From Pseudoalteromonas ostreae (GTDB lineage Bacteria; Pseudomonadota; Gammaproteobacteria; Enterobacterales; Alteromonadaceae), in assembly GCF_018069805.1 (NCBI RefSeq), contig NZ_JAGPYN010000001.1:124001-188000 (forward strand): a stretch of DNA of 64,000 nt, given 5' to 3'. Numbering within the stretch: position 1 is the stretch's first letter; every line of letters starts with the position of its first letter. Shown piece after piece: positions 37,550 to 46,170 of the stretch. The translations under genes and the position numbers were made by a program. Under the pieces are notes generated by a model. That model was not told the DNA's origin. It saw only the letters and a list, made by a program, of their open reading frames with translations, and ran no database searches.

Positions 37550-37573
37550 TTCGCCAAGCGTAGCTTAGCTACA

Positions 37574-37599
37574 TTAAGCGCGGCTTAAGTCGCGCTTAA
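37574..37599 (+). terminator. Stem-loop in the ahpC-ahpF intergenic region
   Basis: TTAAGCGCG pairs exactly with CGCGCTTAA across an eight-base loop, 25 bases after the ahpC stop. No T-run follows. Such a structure commonly makes partial termination or protects the ahpC message, so that peroxidase is made in excess over its reductase. Confidence 0.6.
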
Positions 37600-37694
37600 A
37601 ATCACGTTACCCATTACACAATTTTTAAGCACATTAGTTTTATACAAAACAAGAGTGTGATGGGTTTCCTTTTGCTGAAAACAAGGGCGGAGCC

Positions 37695-39272
37695 ATGTTA
37701 GACAACAATATTAAAAATCAATTAAAAAGCCATTTTGAATCGCTTACTCAACCGGTTGAGCTGCTTATCGCCTTGGATGACAGCAAAAAATCAACAGAAC
37801 TTGAAAACTTGGCTCACGATCTTGCATCGTTAAGCGATAAATTTACAGTATCGAACAACCCTGATATTGACGCTCGCCGTCCTTCTATGGTTGTTTATTC
37901 AGCAATAAAAAATACCCATATCACTTTTGCTGGTGTACCAATGGGACATGAATTTACAAGTTTAGTGCTAGCCTTATTACATACAGGCGGCCACGCAAGC
38001 AAAGCGAAGGCAGAAGACATTGAACAAATACAATCACTGGACCAACCCCTTAATTTTGAAATTTATATTAGCTTGAGCTGTCAAACCTGCCCGCAAGTTG
38101 TGCAAGCACTGAATACAATGGCAGCCACCAATCGTCAAATTAAAGCCACTATGATTGATGGTGCGTTATTCCAAGACGAAGTTGAACAACGTAATATCCT
38201 TGCTGTTCCGGCCGTCTATTTAAATGGTGAACCTTTTAGTCAAGGTGCATTAAGCCTAACTGACATTCTTAATAAAGTTGATTCTAAAGGAGCTGCACGT
38301 CAAGCGGCGGTACTAAGTGAAAAGCAGCAATTTGACGTACTGGTTGTTGGTGGTGGGCCTGCTGGTGCATCGGCGGCTATCTATTCGGCGCGCAAAGGGC
38401 TTAATACGGGCATTGTTGCCGATAGGTTTGGTGGTCAAGTTGCAGATACCTTAGCAATTGAAAACTTTATCTCAATTAAAGCCACTGAAGGACCAAAATT
38501 GGTTACCCAGCTTGAAGAACATGTTAAATATTACGACGTAGATGTCATGCATAACCAACGTGCAGCCGCTCTTCAGCGTGCTAATAATGGTTATGAGATC
38601 ACTCTCGAAAACGGCGCAACGCTTAAAGCGAAATCGTTAGTGCTTGCCACAGGCGCACGCTGGCGCGAAATGAACGTACCGGGTGAACAACAGTATCGTG
38701 GTCATGGTGTAGCGTATTGTCCACATTGTGATGGACCGTTATTTAAAGGCAAACCTGTTGCCGTTATTGGTGGTGGTAATTCGGGTATTGAGGCGGCAAT
38801 TGATTTAGCTAATATTGTTGAACACGTTACGGTACTTGAATTTGCAGATACATTACGCGCCGATGAAGTGCTTATTCGTAAAGCCAATAGCTTAGAGAAT
38901 ATCACCATTATTAAGAATGCCCAGACTACAGAAGTACTCGGTGATGGTAAAAAAGTGACGGGCTTAAGCTATACTGACCGCACCTCAGGTGAGAACAAAC
39001 AGTTAAACTTAGCCGGTATATTTGTGCAAATAGGCTTAATACCTAACACTGAATGGTTAAAAGACAGTAATGTTGAACTCAGTCAGTTTGGCGAAATAAT
39101 AATAGATGCAAAAGGAGCGACATCTTTAGCGGGAGTATATGCTGCGGGAGATGCAACGACCACACCATTTAAGCAAATCATCATTGCGATGGGCTGTGGT
39201 GCAACAGCAAGCCTAGGGGCATTTGATTACTTAATTCGTCAAACACCTAGTGAAGAGCAACGCGTAGCATAA
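37695..39272 (+). CDS. ahpF: Alkyl hydroperoxide reductase subunit F (flavoprotein disulfide reductase)
   Basis: The 525-residue enzyme passes electrons from NAD(P)H through FAD to AhpC. The N-terminal double-thioredoxin-fold domain has its redox pair at Cys129/Cys132 (SCQTCPQV). The FAD domain starts at about 212 ([20 protein letters not shown]). The thioredoxin-reductase-type active pair is Cys342/Cys345 ([10 protein letters not shown]), followed by the NAD-binding motif [14 protein letters not shown]. Length and order match E. coli AhpF (521). GGAG lies just before the ATG. A strong terminator follows. Confidence 0.97.
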   Translation: MLDNNIKNQLKSHFESLTQPVELLIALDDSKKSTELENLAHDLASLSDKFTVSNNPDIDARRPSMVVYSAIKNTHITFAGVPMGHEFTSLVLALLHTGGHASKAKAEDIEQIQSLDQPLNFEIYISLSCQTCPQVVQALNTMAATNRQIKATMIDGALFQDEVEQRNILAVPAVYLNGEPFSQGALSLTDILNKVDSKGAARQAAVLSEKQQFDVLVVGGGPAGASAAIYSARKGLNTGIVADRFGGQVADTLAIENFISIKATEGPKLVTQLEEHVKYYDVDVMHNQRAAALQRANNGYEITLENGATLKAKSLVLATGARWREMNVPGEQQYRGHGVAYCPHCDGPLFKGKPVAVIGGGNSGIEAAIDLANIVEHVTVLEFADTLRADEVLIRKANSLENITIIKNAQTTEVLGDGKKVTGLSYTDRTSGENKQLNLAGIFVQIGLIPNTEWLKDSNVELSQFGEIIIDAKGATSLAGVYAAGDATTTPFKQIIIAMGCGATASLGAFDYLIRQTPSEEQRVA

Positions 39273-39322
39273 ATTAAAGTCTCTTGATATAACAGCTCTC
39301 ACCCATTGCTGTTTGTTCACCT

Positions 39323-39351
39323 AAGCCGCCCTCTCCAAAGGCGGCTTTTTT
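39323..39351 (+). terminator. Terminator of ahpF
   Basis: AAGCCGCC pairs with GGCGGCTT across nine bases and is followed by TTTTTT. It lies about 50 bases after the ahpF stop, a textbook intrinsic terminator. Confidence 0.9.
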
Positions 39352-39402
39352 GGATAAAAAATTGTGCTAGTATTTAGGCTTATTTTTTTAAAGAGTTTTA
39401 GC

Positions 39403-39807
39403 ATGTATCAAGGAAGTTGTTTGTGTAACAAGGTCACAGTGCAAATTGATGGCCCGATCCAGAGCATTATTCATTGCCACTGCTCGTTGTGTCGTAAAGC
39501 CAGTGGCACTGCATTTGCTACTAACGGGTTTATTAATCGTGCTGATTTTAAAGTAATCAAAGGCAATGAGTGGTTAAGCAGCTTTGAATTTAAACCAGGG
39601 CGTATCCGCTATTTTTGTAGTGCATGCGGTAGCCCAATTTACAGTGAAAACCTTGATGATATAAGCAGACTAAGGTTGCGTCTGGGTATACTCGATAGTG
39701 ATATTACAGAGCGGCCAATTAGTCATAATTTTGTCAGCTCAAAAGCGAATTGGGAGCAAATAAATGCTGATATCCCTCACTATGATGGTTTTGAACCGAC
39801 ACGCTAA
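39403..39807 (+). CDS. GFA/CENP-V-family zinc protein
   Basis: The protein has about 134 residues from ATG 39403. An earlier in-frame start would add 13 hydrophobic residues that do not belong to the fold and lies against the ahpF terminator. It has the full zinc-ligand set of the glutathione-dependent formaldehyde-activating family: CLCNKV, CHCSLCRKASG and CSACGSPIY. Members were linked to the formaldehyde-glutathione adduct, but most, including short ones like this, have no proven reaction. No formaldehyde-oxidation genes are near. Confidence 0.85.
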   Translation: MYQGSCLCNKVTVQIDGPIQSIIHCHCSLCRKASGTAFATNGFINRADFKVIKGNEWLSSFEFKPGRIRYFCSACGSPIYSENLDDISRLRLRLGILDSDITERPISHNFVSSKANWEQINADIPHYDGFEPTR

Positions 39808-39906
39808 GGTCGTTGGCTGGTAGTGTTATTTATTATAAGTAAACTGGCAAATAGTCTGTGCCGCAACTCTCTGTTGCTTTTAAAGCAGTTGTTTCCCAGT
39901 ACTTGT

Positions 39907-40377
39907 TTATTGGTACTGAGCCGCAGTTATAAATTGTTCAAAACTTTCACACCACACAACCACAGTGTTAAAGCGTGCAATATTAATATCGGCAGGCACC
40001 TTAATTATAAAACCATCGAATGTATTTACGCTTGCAACCCGTGTCATTGTGCCTTTATAGGCTAAAAAATCGGCTTCATTATCAATAAAGCGATTAGCTA
40101 AATAAAGCTGGTAATCTGGGCCAGGGCTCAAGGTGCCATCAAAAGAGATCATTGCATTGGTTAGTCTTACTTGGCCGATACCATAATGCAAAGCATCGGA
40201 GCCTGGCAGATCTGCTTTGAATTCACCACTATAAAGTGCTTGTTGTGCATGTGTAGCCAACTCAAGCTTGCTGGGAGAGGGAGGAGCCGTTAAAATTGGC
40301 AGTGTGTATAACCCCGCAACAAAGCCAACACAAAATATCATCAGATAAACGGCCACCTGCCACAATTTTCGTATCAT
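39907..40377 (-). CDS. DM13-domain membrane-anchored protein
   Basis: The 156-residue protein has an N-terminal membrane helix (WQVAVYLMIFCVGFVAGLYT) and a DM13 domain at about 45-155: GEFKADLPGSDALHYGIGQV, SPGPDYQLYLANRF and the closing VVWCESFEQFITAAQ with its single conserved cysteine. DM13 domains are proposed to bind haem or serve redox roles. The biological role in bacteria is unknown. It stands alone on the minus strand. Confidence 0.8.
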   Translation of the reverse strand: MIRKLWQVAVYLMIFCVGFVAGLYTLPILTAPPSPSKLELATHAQQALYSGEFKADLPGSDALHYGIGQVRLTNAMISFDGTLSPGPDYQLYLANRFIDNEADFLAYKGTMTRVASVNTFDGFIIKVPADINIARFNTVVVWCESFEQFITAAQYQ

Positions 40378-40484
40378 AGTAAGACCTTACTTATAAAATA
40401 TTCAGTATATTGGGCAAAACAAGCGTATGCCTTATTTTATAGTTATAAGCTAGCTTACAAAATCGGATTGGGCGAGCTTGATAG

Positions 40485-40510
40485 TCGTTTAAATATGTAT
40501 AGATAAACGA
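40485..40510. promoter_or_regulatory. Inverted repeat upstream of the AraC-type gene
   Basis: TCGTTTA and TAAACGA are perfect seven-base arms separated by twelve bases, about 75 bases before the AraC-family start. It could be an operator for that gene, but its spacing is longer than usual for AraC half-sites, which are normally direct repeats. Confidence 0.3.
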
Positions 40511-40584
40511 TTGTTGTTGCAATTATGTAACGTTTTAAGTATGGCGTGTTTGTGCTATTGTTGAGACGGATTCTAATTAGTTGA

Positions 40585-41367
40585 GTGCGTATGAGGGAGC
40601 ATAAAGAAAATAGTCAGTTAAAGCCAAGTGTGTGGATAAAAGATAATCTAGTCATTTTTTATGGTGCATCAATTGACGTAAAGAAACATCGGCATCATTC
40701 TATTCAGCTCGTTTGGACTACAAAAGCAAAAAAAGTCAACTGCCTCTACTCTGGTGGCACTTTGACTGGAAGTTTTATTATTGGTTCGCAGGTTGAACAC
40801 CAGCTTCAGTTAGAAGAAGGGTGGATATTACTCGTTGAGCCAACGAGTATCTTAGGCATGCATTTAGATCGATTGTTAAGTAATGCAGAAGTTTTAATGC
40901 TAAATGATATACTCATTGGCTGTGAGAAACCTAGCAAACCGATTTTAGAGCCCCTACCAATTGTTAATCTTTTGTTTTCAAGTTTGGGGGTTGATTTTGA
41001 TTGTTCAATTAATGTGGATAAAATTACTGACAAACGGATATTAAGTCTAATTGCAAAAATGAATTTATGTTTACTTGGTACTTGCCAAAAGCCAGCAAGT
41101 TGGCGTGCAGCAGATGTTGCATCAGACCTATATTTATCAGAAAGTCGATTTTTACACCTATTTCGTTCACAAGTTGGCGTTGCATGGCGACCATATTTAC
41201 GTTGGCGGCGTTTGACATGTGCTAGCCATGCATTACTACAAGGCATGTCAGCAACAGATGCTGCATACACTGCTGGCTTTTCAGATCTTGCTCATCTGAG
41301 TCGAACCTTTCAATCGATGTTTGGTTTATCGATTGTTCAAGCAAAGGAGGTATTTTTTAAAAGTTAG
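40585..41367 (+). CDS. AraC-family transcriptional regulator
   Basis: The protein has 260 residues from GTG 40585, with an alternative ATG two codons later. The C-terminal AraC domain (about 160-258) has two helix-turn-helix units: first ASDLYLSESRFLHLFRSQVG, then ATDAAYTAGFSDLAHLSRTF followed by GLS. The N-terminal region looks like a cupin-type sensor but matches no family I know (HRHHSIQLVWTTKAKKV). It is 64 bases upstream of, and in the same direction as, the nine-gene acyl/sulfur/export run, so I infer it is the pathway-specific regulator. Confidence 0.88.
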   Translation: MRMREHKENSQLKPSVWIKDNLVIFYGASIDVKKHRHHSIQLVWTTKAKKVNCLYSGGTLTGSFIIGSQVEHQLQLEEGWILLVEPTSILGMHLDRLLSNAEVLMLNDILIGCEKPSKPILEPLPIVNLLFSSLGVDFDCSINVDKITDKRILSLIAKMNLCLLGTCQKPASWRAADVASDLYLSESRFLHLFRSQVGVAWRPYLRWRRLTCASHALLQGMSATDAAYTAGFSDLAHLSRTFQSMFGLSIVQAKEVFFKS

Positions 41368-41400
41368 CTAGTTTGTACAAGCCGTAATTTAACAGTTCAT

Positions 41401-41406
41401 TATAAT
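41401..41406 (+). promoter_or_regulatory. Candidate -10 box (TATAAT) of the acyl/sulfur/export operon
   Basis: A consensus TATAAT lies 25 bases before the LuxE-like start in the short gap after the AraC-type gene. No good -35 hexamer is found at 16-18 bases, which would suit an activator-dependent promoter. A TTGTAC lies too far upstream (22-base spacing). Confidence 0.4.
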
Positions 41407-41431
41407 CATATTATCTTTTAGTTAAATTATA

Positions 41432-42616
41432 ATGAAAAATATGAACTTACATAATACCTTAATTCAATCCGGCCTTGATCCTGTAAAAGTCGCTCTGTCA
41501 TCAGTAAAACAGCTTTACGCGATGACAGAACCGCAATTATTGGATTTTAAGTTTGCGCTGATTGCGCAATCATTTAATTTTCATTACAGCAATAATCCCT
41601 TTTACCGTAAAGCATGCGAGGATAAAAATATATCTTCCGCAACAATTAGTACCCCTGCCGACTTAATAAAAATTCCATTGCTCCCAATTCATTTATTTAA
41701 AGCAAATGATAATTACAAGTTGCTTTCAAAAAACCTGAATAGTATTGAGCTTGAGATGCGTAGTACAGGTACGTCAGGGATCCCAAGTGTGTCTCGCCGT
41801 TGCAGCGAAACCGTAGATAATGTGATTTTGGGTATCTATGCTATGTATAGAGAGTTTTTCGAGATATCTAAAGGTGCGGGTCTATATTTATGTCCGTCTA
41901 ATGAAGAGATCCCTGAAATGGGCATGATCAAAGCCCTAAATTTAATGGCGGGAATGTTAGATACGCATAAATTTATGGTTAAAAATGAAACGTTTATCCC
42001 AGAAGATGCGTTAGAGCAGCTAGCAAGGTGGGAGAATAATTTCGATCGTCATATTATTGGACCTCCGTTTCTTATTAATCGTTTTATTCGTTTTTTAAAA
42101 GCAACAGATACTCGACTGAAATTAGATAAAAACACGTTAATTATTACCTTAGGCGGTTGGAAGCGATTTAGCGGTGAGATACTGTCACGTAAAGAATTTA
42201 ACCAAGAGTGTGTTGAATACTTAGGTGTGGATCCGCGTCAGATCCGCGATATTTATGCTTTAGTAGAATCAAACGTTGTTGCGATTGACGATGAACGTGG
42301 CGTCAAACATGTATCACCTTATATCCACTTTTCTGTGCGAGATCCAAAAAATCTAGATCAAGAGGTAGCAGTTGGTGAAGTTGGCCAATTAGCGATACTC
42401 GATCCGTTAGCGTGTTCAACACCTGGTTTTATTTTAACCGAAGATTTAGTGCGATTATTGCCCAAACAGGAGGGGGATGAACGAAGTGGTCAGCGGGTTG
42501 AATATGTAATGCGGTTGCCTGAATCAACTGAGTTTGGCTGCTGTGCAGTGAATTTAGATAAACAACTTGATAATAATGAAGACAGTCATGCTAATGCGTG
42601 TCCTGTGATTGTTTAA
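41432..42616 (+). CDS. LuxE-like acyl-protein synthetase
   Basis: This 394-residue protein matches the LuxE/acyl-protein synthetase family: MRSTGTSGIPSVSRR is the nucleotide-binding loop, GLYLCPSNEEIPEMGMIKAL and LIITLGGWKRFSGEILSRKE are typical core segments, and IYALVESNVV is the adenylate-binding region. LuxE activates a fatty acid as acyl-AMP and passes it to a protein cysteine. No LuxC, LuxD or luciferase gene is near, so this is not a light operon. It is the first gene of the nine-gene run. The N-terminal start is uncertain (ATG at 41432 or 41441, neither with a clear ribosome site). Confidence 0.82.
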   Translation: MKNMNLHNTLIQSGLDPVKVALSSVKQLYAMTEPQLLDFKFALIAQSFNFHYSNNPFYRKACEDKNISSATISTPADLIKIPLLPIHLFKANDNYKLLSKNLNSIELEMRSTGTSGIPSVSRRCSETVDNVILGIYAMYREFFEISKGAGLYLCPSNEEIPEMGMIKALNLMAGMLDTHKFMVKNETFIPEDALEQLARWENNFDRHIIGPPFLINRFIRFLKATDTRLKLDKNTLIITLGGWKRFSGEILSRKEFNQECVEYLGVDPRQIRDIYALVESNVVAIDDERGVKHVSPYIHFSVRDPKNLDQEVAVGEVGQLAILDPLACSTPGFILTEDLVRLLPKQEGDERSGQRVEYVMRLPESTEFGCCAVNLDKQLDNNEDSHANACPVIV

Positions 42617-42639
42617 ATGCATTTTAAATAGGTAACATC

Positions 42640-43008
42640 ATGTATAACCAAATCATTATTGATAATTTCTCTAACCCGCAGCATACCGGAAATTTAGAAC
42701 TTGCAGATTATGAAATTGAGATCGGTAACCCTGTTTGTGGTGATCGGATCAAAATACAATTGTTAACCCACGATAACTTTATCGATAAAGCGGTATTTAA
42801 GGCGTGGGGCTGTGCAACATCGATAGCAACGGCCAATATTTTTTGTGATTCAGTATGTGGTCAGCCAATCAATTCGATTACCCAGCGCAGCGCAGAACAC
42901 CTTGCGCAGATGCTGGGAGAGCTTGAACCTTCTCAACATCATTGTTTACACATTTTAACGCAATTACATGAGAAGTTGGCTGCTTTGTTAAAGGCTGGGG
43001 TTGTTTAG
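42640..43008 (+). CDS. IscU/NifU-like scaffold protein
   Basis: The 122-residue protein keeps all three scaffold cysteines, Cys33 (NPVCGD, with the Asp beside it), Cys58 (AWGCATS) and Cys102 (HHCLHIL). The IscU motif LPPVK that binds the HscA chaperone is missing; EPSQH stands at that place. Length and first half fit IscU. It precedes the cysteine desulfurase gene by one base, so the pair should make or relay sulfur or an Fe-S cluster for this pathway rather than the housekeeping isc system, whose other genes are absent here. Confidence 0.82.
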   Translation: MYNQIIIDNFSNPQHTGNLELADYEIEIGNPVCGDRIKIQLLTHDNFIDKAVFKAWGCATSIATANIFCDSVCGQPINSITQRSAEHLAQMLGELEPSQHHCLHILTQLHEKLAALLKAGVV

Positions 43009-43009
43009 T

Positions 43010-44203
43010 ATGAAGACTGAGCATATTTCAGGTTATTTTGATTATAATGCGACTACGCCGATCTCAGATGAGGTTGCAAAGTCGATGATTTCTGCGATCG
43101 GTCAGTTTGCTAATCCATCAAGTAGTAATAACTATTCACAGCTGGCAAAAACGGTGGTGAGTCATGCTCGCGAAAATGTTGCTAAGTTACTCAATGTAAA
43201 AGCACCCAATATATTTTTTACTTCTGGTGGTACGGAAGCAAATAATTGGGCAATTAAAGGTGTACTGTCAAAACATAGTGATCAACCCGGACATATTATT
43301 ACCAGTGCTATTGAACATGCTTCTGTACATGATCCGATAAAGTATTGCATTCAACAGCTAGGTTATGAAGTGACTTATCTTAAGCCAGATAGCAGTGGTG
43401 CAATTAACGTCGCAGATCTTAAAGGTGCAATTCGCGCTAATACGCAATTAATATCGGTTATGTATGCAAACAATGAAACTGGGGTGATCCAACCTATTTC
43501 AGCGATAGCTAAAATTGCACATGAACACAGTATACCAATGCATGTTGATGCTGTGCAGCTTGTAGGAAAGCAGCATTTAGATGTTACCGCTTTAAATGTT
43601 GATTATTTATCCTTGTCTGCCCATAAATTTTATGGTCCAAAAGGAATTGGCTGCTTATATATTAAGGACATATCAAGCATAGATCCATTGATACATGGTG
43701 GCGGCCAAGAGTCAGCAATGCGTTCAGGTACAGAGAATGTAATGGCAATTGCGGGTTTATCGAAAGCGGCAGAAGAAGCACAGCAGGCAATTGAGCAATG
43801 GAATAAAGAATATTGGTCATATAAACAGCACATGATTGCTTTGCTAAACGCAGCACCTATTAAAGTGAAATTTAATGGTGCGACCAACTACATTGATGCA
43901 TTGCCAAATACATTAAATATTACTATCGAAGGGATCCGCGCTGAAGCACTTGCGGCGCGGATGGAGATGCTCCATCACACTATTATCTCCATAGGATCTG
44001 CATGTAGTAACAATAAAACTAAAAAAGCTTCGCATGTTTTAACTGCAATGGGATTAAATGAAGTAGATATCCAAGCTTCAATCAGAGTCAGTTTTGGACG
44101 TTTTACCTCATTGTCTGCCATAGAAATGTTCGTACAAGCGCTGGTTGCTGAGACGCAGGTTTTACTGTCAATAAGTGAGAGTGGTATATGCAAAAGCAAT
44201 TAA
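43010..44203 (+). CDS. Cysteine desulfurase (NifS/IscS-like, group I)
   Basis: The 397-residue pyridoxal-phosphate enzyme takes sulfur from cysteine, giving alanine and a persulfide. YFDYNATTPISDEV opens the fold, FTSGGTEANNWAIKG is the cofactor pocket, Lys206 in SLSAHKFYGPKGIG binds the cofactor, and Cys332 in IGSACSNNKTKKASHVL is the catalytic cysteine. I chose ATG 43010 over an upstream TTG. It overlaps the next gene by 16 bases. The partner is the IscU-like protein encoded just before. Context suggests sulfur delivery to an acyl product or to an Fe-S enzyme. Confidence 0.9.
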   Translation: MKTEHISGYFDYNATTPISDEVAKSMISAIGQFANPSSSNNYSQLAKTVVSHARENVAKLLNVKAPNIFFTSGGTEANNWAIKGVLSKHSDQPGHIITSAIEHASVHDPIKYCIQQLGYEVTYLKPDSSGAINVADLKGAIRANTQLISVMYANNETGVIQPISAIAKIAHEHSIPMHVDAVQLVGKQHLDVTALNVDYLSLSAHKFYGPKGIGCLYIKDISSIDPLIHGGGQESAMRSGTENVMAIAGLSKAAEEAQQAIEQWNKEYWSYKQHMIALLNAAPIKVKFNGATNYIDALPNTLNITIEGIRAEALAARMEMLHHTIISIGSACSNNKTKKASHVLTAMGLNEVDIQASIRVSFGRFTSLSAIEMFVQALVAETQVLLSISESGICKSN

Positions 44204-45870
44204 CTAATACGACTTTATTTATGGACGCAATTCGTAAGTATGCTGAGGTTCAGCCAGATCATTTAGCCTGTGTGTTTCAGCCTCGTGCAATTGACACCGC
44301 ACAACAGCTGAGTTATCAGCAGTTATATCAACAGATTGAGGCTAGATCACAACTGATGGTCTCGTTAGGTTATCACAATAAAGTGGTAGCCTTACTGTAT
44401 CCCTCAGGCCTTGATTTTGTCATAAACTTCTTAGCGTGTCTAAATAGTGGCGTGATTGCCGTACCATTAAACGTAACTCGCAATGCCAAACAGTTAGAAA
44501 GGACCATCGATATAATTGAGAATGCTAACGTCTGCGCTATTCTCACTACCGAAGACACTAAGATACAGCTGTGCGACCAACTTCAGGAGATTGTTGATGG
44601 GCGTAAGCATAATTTTGCTTGGCTCACAGAGCAAAATGAAACAACACTTAGTCAGAGTTTATCAGTAGTTAAAGCCAGCGATATTGCTTTTATTCAATAC
44701 ACCTCGGGGTCAACAAGTAGCCCCAAAGGGGTGATGGTCAGCCATAGTAATATCGTTGATAACATGAAAGCGATAGAACTTTCATGTGGCTTACAAAAGG
44801 GCGTCGTATTAGGTGGTTGGTTACCACAATTTCACGACATGGGGTTAATTGGTCATATGCTTAGCCCGCTATACCTTGGTGGAACGTATATCTTTATGCC
44901 ACCTATGAATTTTATTCAACGGCCCAGTCGTTGGTTGCAGTTAATTTCTCATTATCGAATTTTTTGCTCTGCGGCACCTAATTTTGGCTATGAGCACTGT
45001 GTAAAATTAATAAGTGACAGAGAAGACTTAACCGATCTTGATTTGAGCTGTTGGAAAGTCGCGTTAAATGGCTCTGAGCCTGTTAGTGCAAAAACGATGG
45101 CTGCGTTCGCACAGAAATTTTCGCCTTACGGGTTTAATGTTCAGTCTTTTTTTCCAAGTTATGGCATGGCGGAGACAACGCTATTAGTTTCTGGTGGCCC
45201 ACTACAAAGTGGCATATCGGTGTTAAACCTTGATAAAGATAGTTTATCAAAAGGCCTAGTAACTCAGGCACAGGTAGGTGTGGATATTGTGTGTTGTGGT
45301 GAGATTTCACCACATTTCACCTTGAAAATCGTTGATCCAGACACTTTGCAAGAATGTTCAAAAAATCAGGTGGGTGAAATTTGGTTAAATGGTGACTCGG
45401 TTGCACAGGGCTATTTAAATAACCCTGTGCGTACCAAGACTGACTTTCAAGCTATGCTCGCATCAGATAATGCCAAACAATATCTTAGAACTGGAGATTT
45501 AGGGTTTGTAGTGAATAATCAGTTGTATGTTACCGGTAGGATCAAAGAAGTATTGATTATTCGCGGCCGTAACTTATACCCATACGATATAGAGAGAACA
45601 TGTAACAGCTATCCTTATGCGAATGGTGGTAATGGGACCTCTGTGTTTACCTATCAGTGTGGCACTGAAACAAAGCTTGGAGCTATCGTAGAAATCAATA
45701 AGCGTTTTTTAGCAACAATTGATGAGCAAGTAATGACGCAAGATATTAATGCATTAGTATTTGCCCAGCATGAAATTTCATTCGATAAATTATTAGTTAC
45801 TCGTCCGGGGACTATTCCAAAAACAACCAGTGGTAAAGTTAAACGGGCAGCATGCGCTACATTAATTTAA
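44188..45870 (+). CDS. Fatty acyl-AMP ligase (FAAL-type adenylating enzyme)
   Basis: The 560-residue ANL-superfamily enzyme has a P-loop-like motif at 171-181 (YTSGSTSSPKG), GWLPQFHDMGLIG at 210-222, PSYGMAETTLLVSGG at about 327-341, and RTGDLGF. The C-terminal catalytic lysine is in KTTSGKVKRAA. The QFHDMGLIG and MAETTLLVSGG sequences are hallmarks of fatty acyl-AMP ligases, which pass acyl-adenylates to carrier proteins rather than to coenzyme A. The carrier protein gene follows after 24 bases, so it should load a fatty acid on that protein. Confidence 0.93.
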   Translation: MQKQLTNTTLFMDAIRKYAEVQPDHLACVFQPRAIDTAQQLSYQQLYQQIEARSQLMVSLGYHNKVVALLYPSGLDFVINFLACLNSGVIAVPLNVTRNAKQLERTIDIIENANVCAILTTEDTKIQLCDQLQEIVDGRKHNFAWLTEQNETTLSQSLSVVKASDIAFIQYTSGSTSSPKGVMVSHSNIVDNMKAIELSCGLQKGVVLGGWLPQFHDMGLIGHMLSPLYLGGTYIFMPPMNFIQRPSRWLQLISHYRIFCSAAPNFGYEHCVKLISDREDLTDLDLSCWKVALNGSEPVSAKTMAAFAQKFSPYGFNVQSFFPSYGMAETTLLVSGGPLQSGISVLNLDKDSLSKGLVTQAQVGVDIVCCGEISPHFTLKIVDPDTLQECSKNQVGEIWLNGDSVAQGYLNNPVRTKTDFQAMLASDNAKQYLRTGDLGFVVNNQLYVTGRIKEVLIIRGRNLYPYDIERTCNSYPYANGGNGTSVFTYQCGTETKLGAIVEINKRFLATIDEQVMTQDINALVFAQHEISFDKLLVTRPGTIPKTTSGKVKRAACATLI

Positions 45871-45894
45871 TGATATGAAAATAAAGGATTAATC

Positions 45895-46170
45895 ATGAAT
45901 AAATCATTTTGTAAGAACACCCTAATCAACGATATATCGGATTACATAGTAATGCGGATAGAGGGCAATAACGGTGAGATTCAGCGGGATATATCTTTTT
46001 CGCGATTGGGGCTCGACTCCGCAGGACATGTGCAGATCAGCGCTATTATAGAAGATCATATGCAAATTGATGTTTCCCCGACAGTAGCGTTTGATCATCC
46101 AACAATTAATTCATTAATCAAGTATATAGATGAGTTGACGATAGCACACATCGAAGAGGCTGAGCTGTAA
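45895..46170 (+). CDS. Acyl carrier protein
   Basis: The 91-residue protein has the phosphopantetheine attachment site Ser42 in FSRLGLDSAGHVQI and the helix-turn pattern of carrier proteins (AFDHPTINSLIKYID at the end). The serine is followed by AG instead of the usual L, which is seen in some dedicated carrier proteins. It should be the acyl acceptor of the FAAL encoded just upstream. The AGGATTA sequence before the ATG is a reasonable ribosome site. Confidence 0.9.
   Translation: MNKSFCKNTLINDISDYIVMRIEGNNGEIQRDISFSRLGLDSAGHVQISAIIEDHMQIDVSPTVAFDHPTINSLIKYIDELTIAHIEEAEL

Noticed and set aside
41432..42616. Bioluminescence (lux) operon because of the LuxE-like gene
   Set aside because: No luciferase (LuxA/B), reductase (LuxC) or thioesterase (LuxD) genes are in the neighbourhood.
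42640..44203. Housekeeping isc iron-sulfur operon
   Set aside because: No iscR, iscA, hscB, hscA, fdx or iscX gene is near, and the scaffold lacks the HscA-binding motif.
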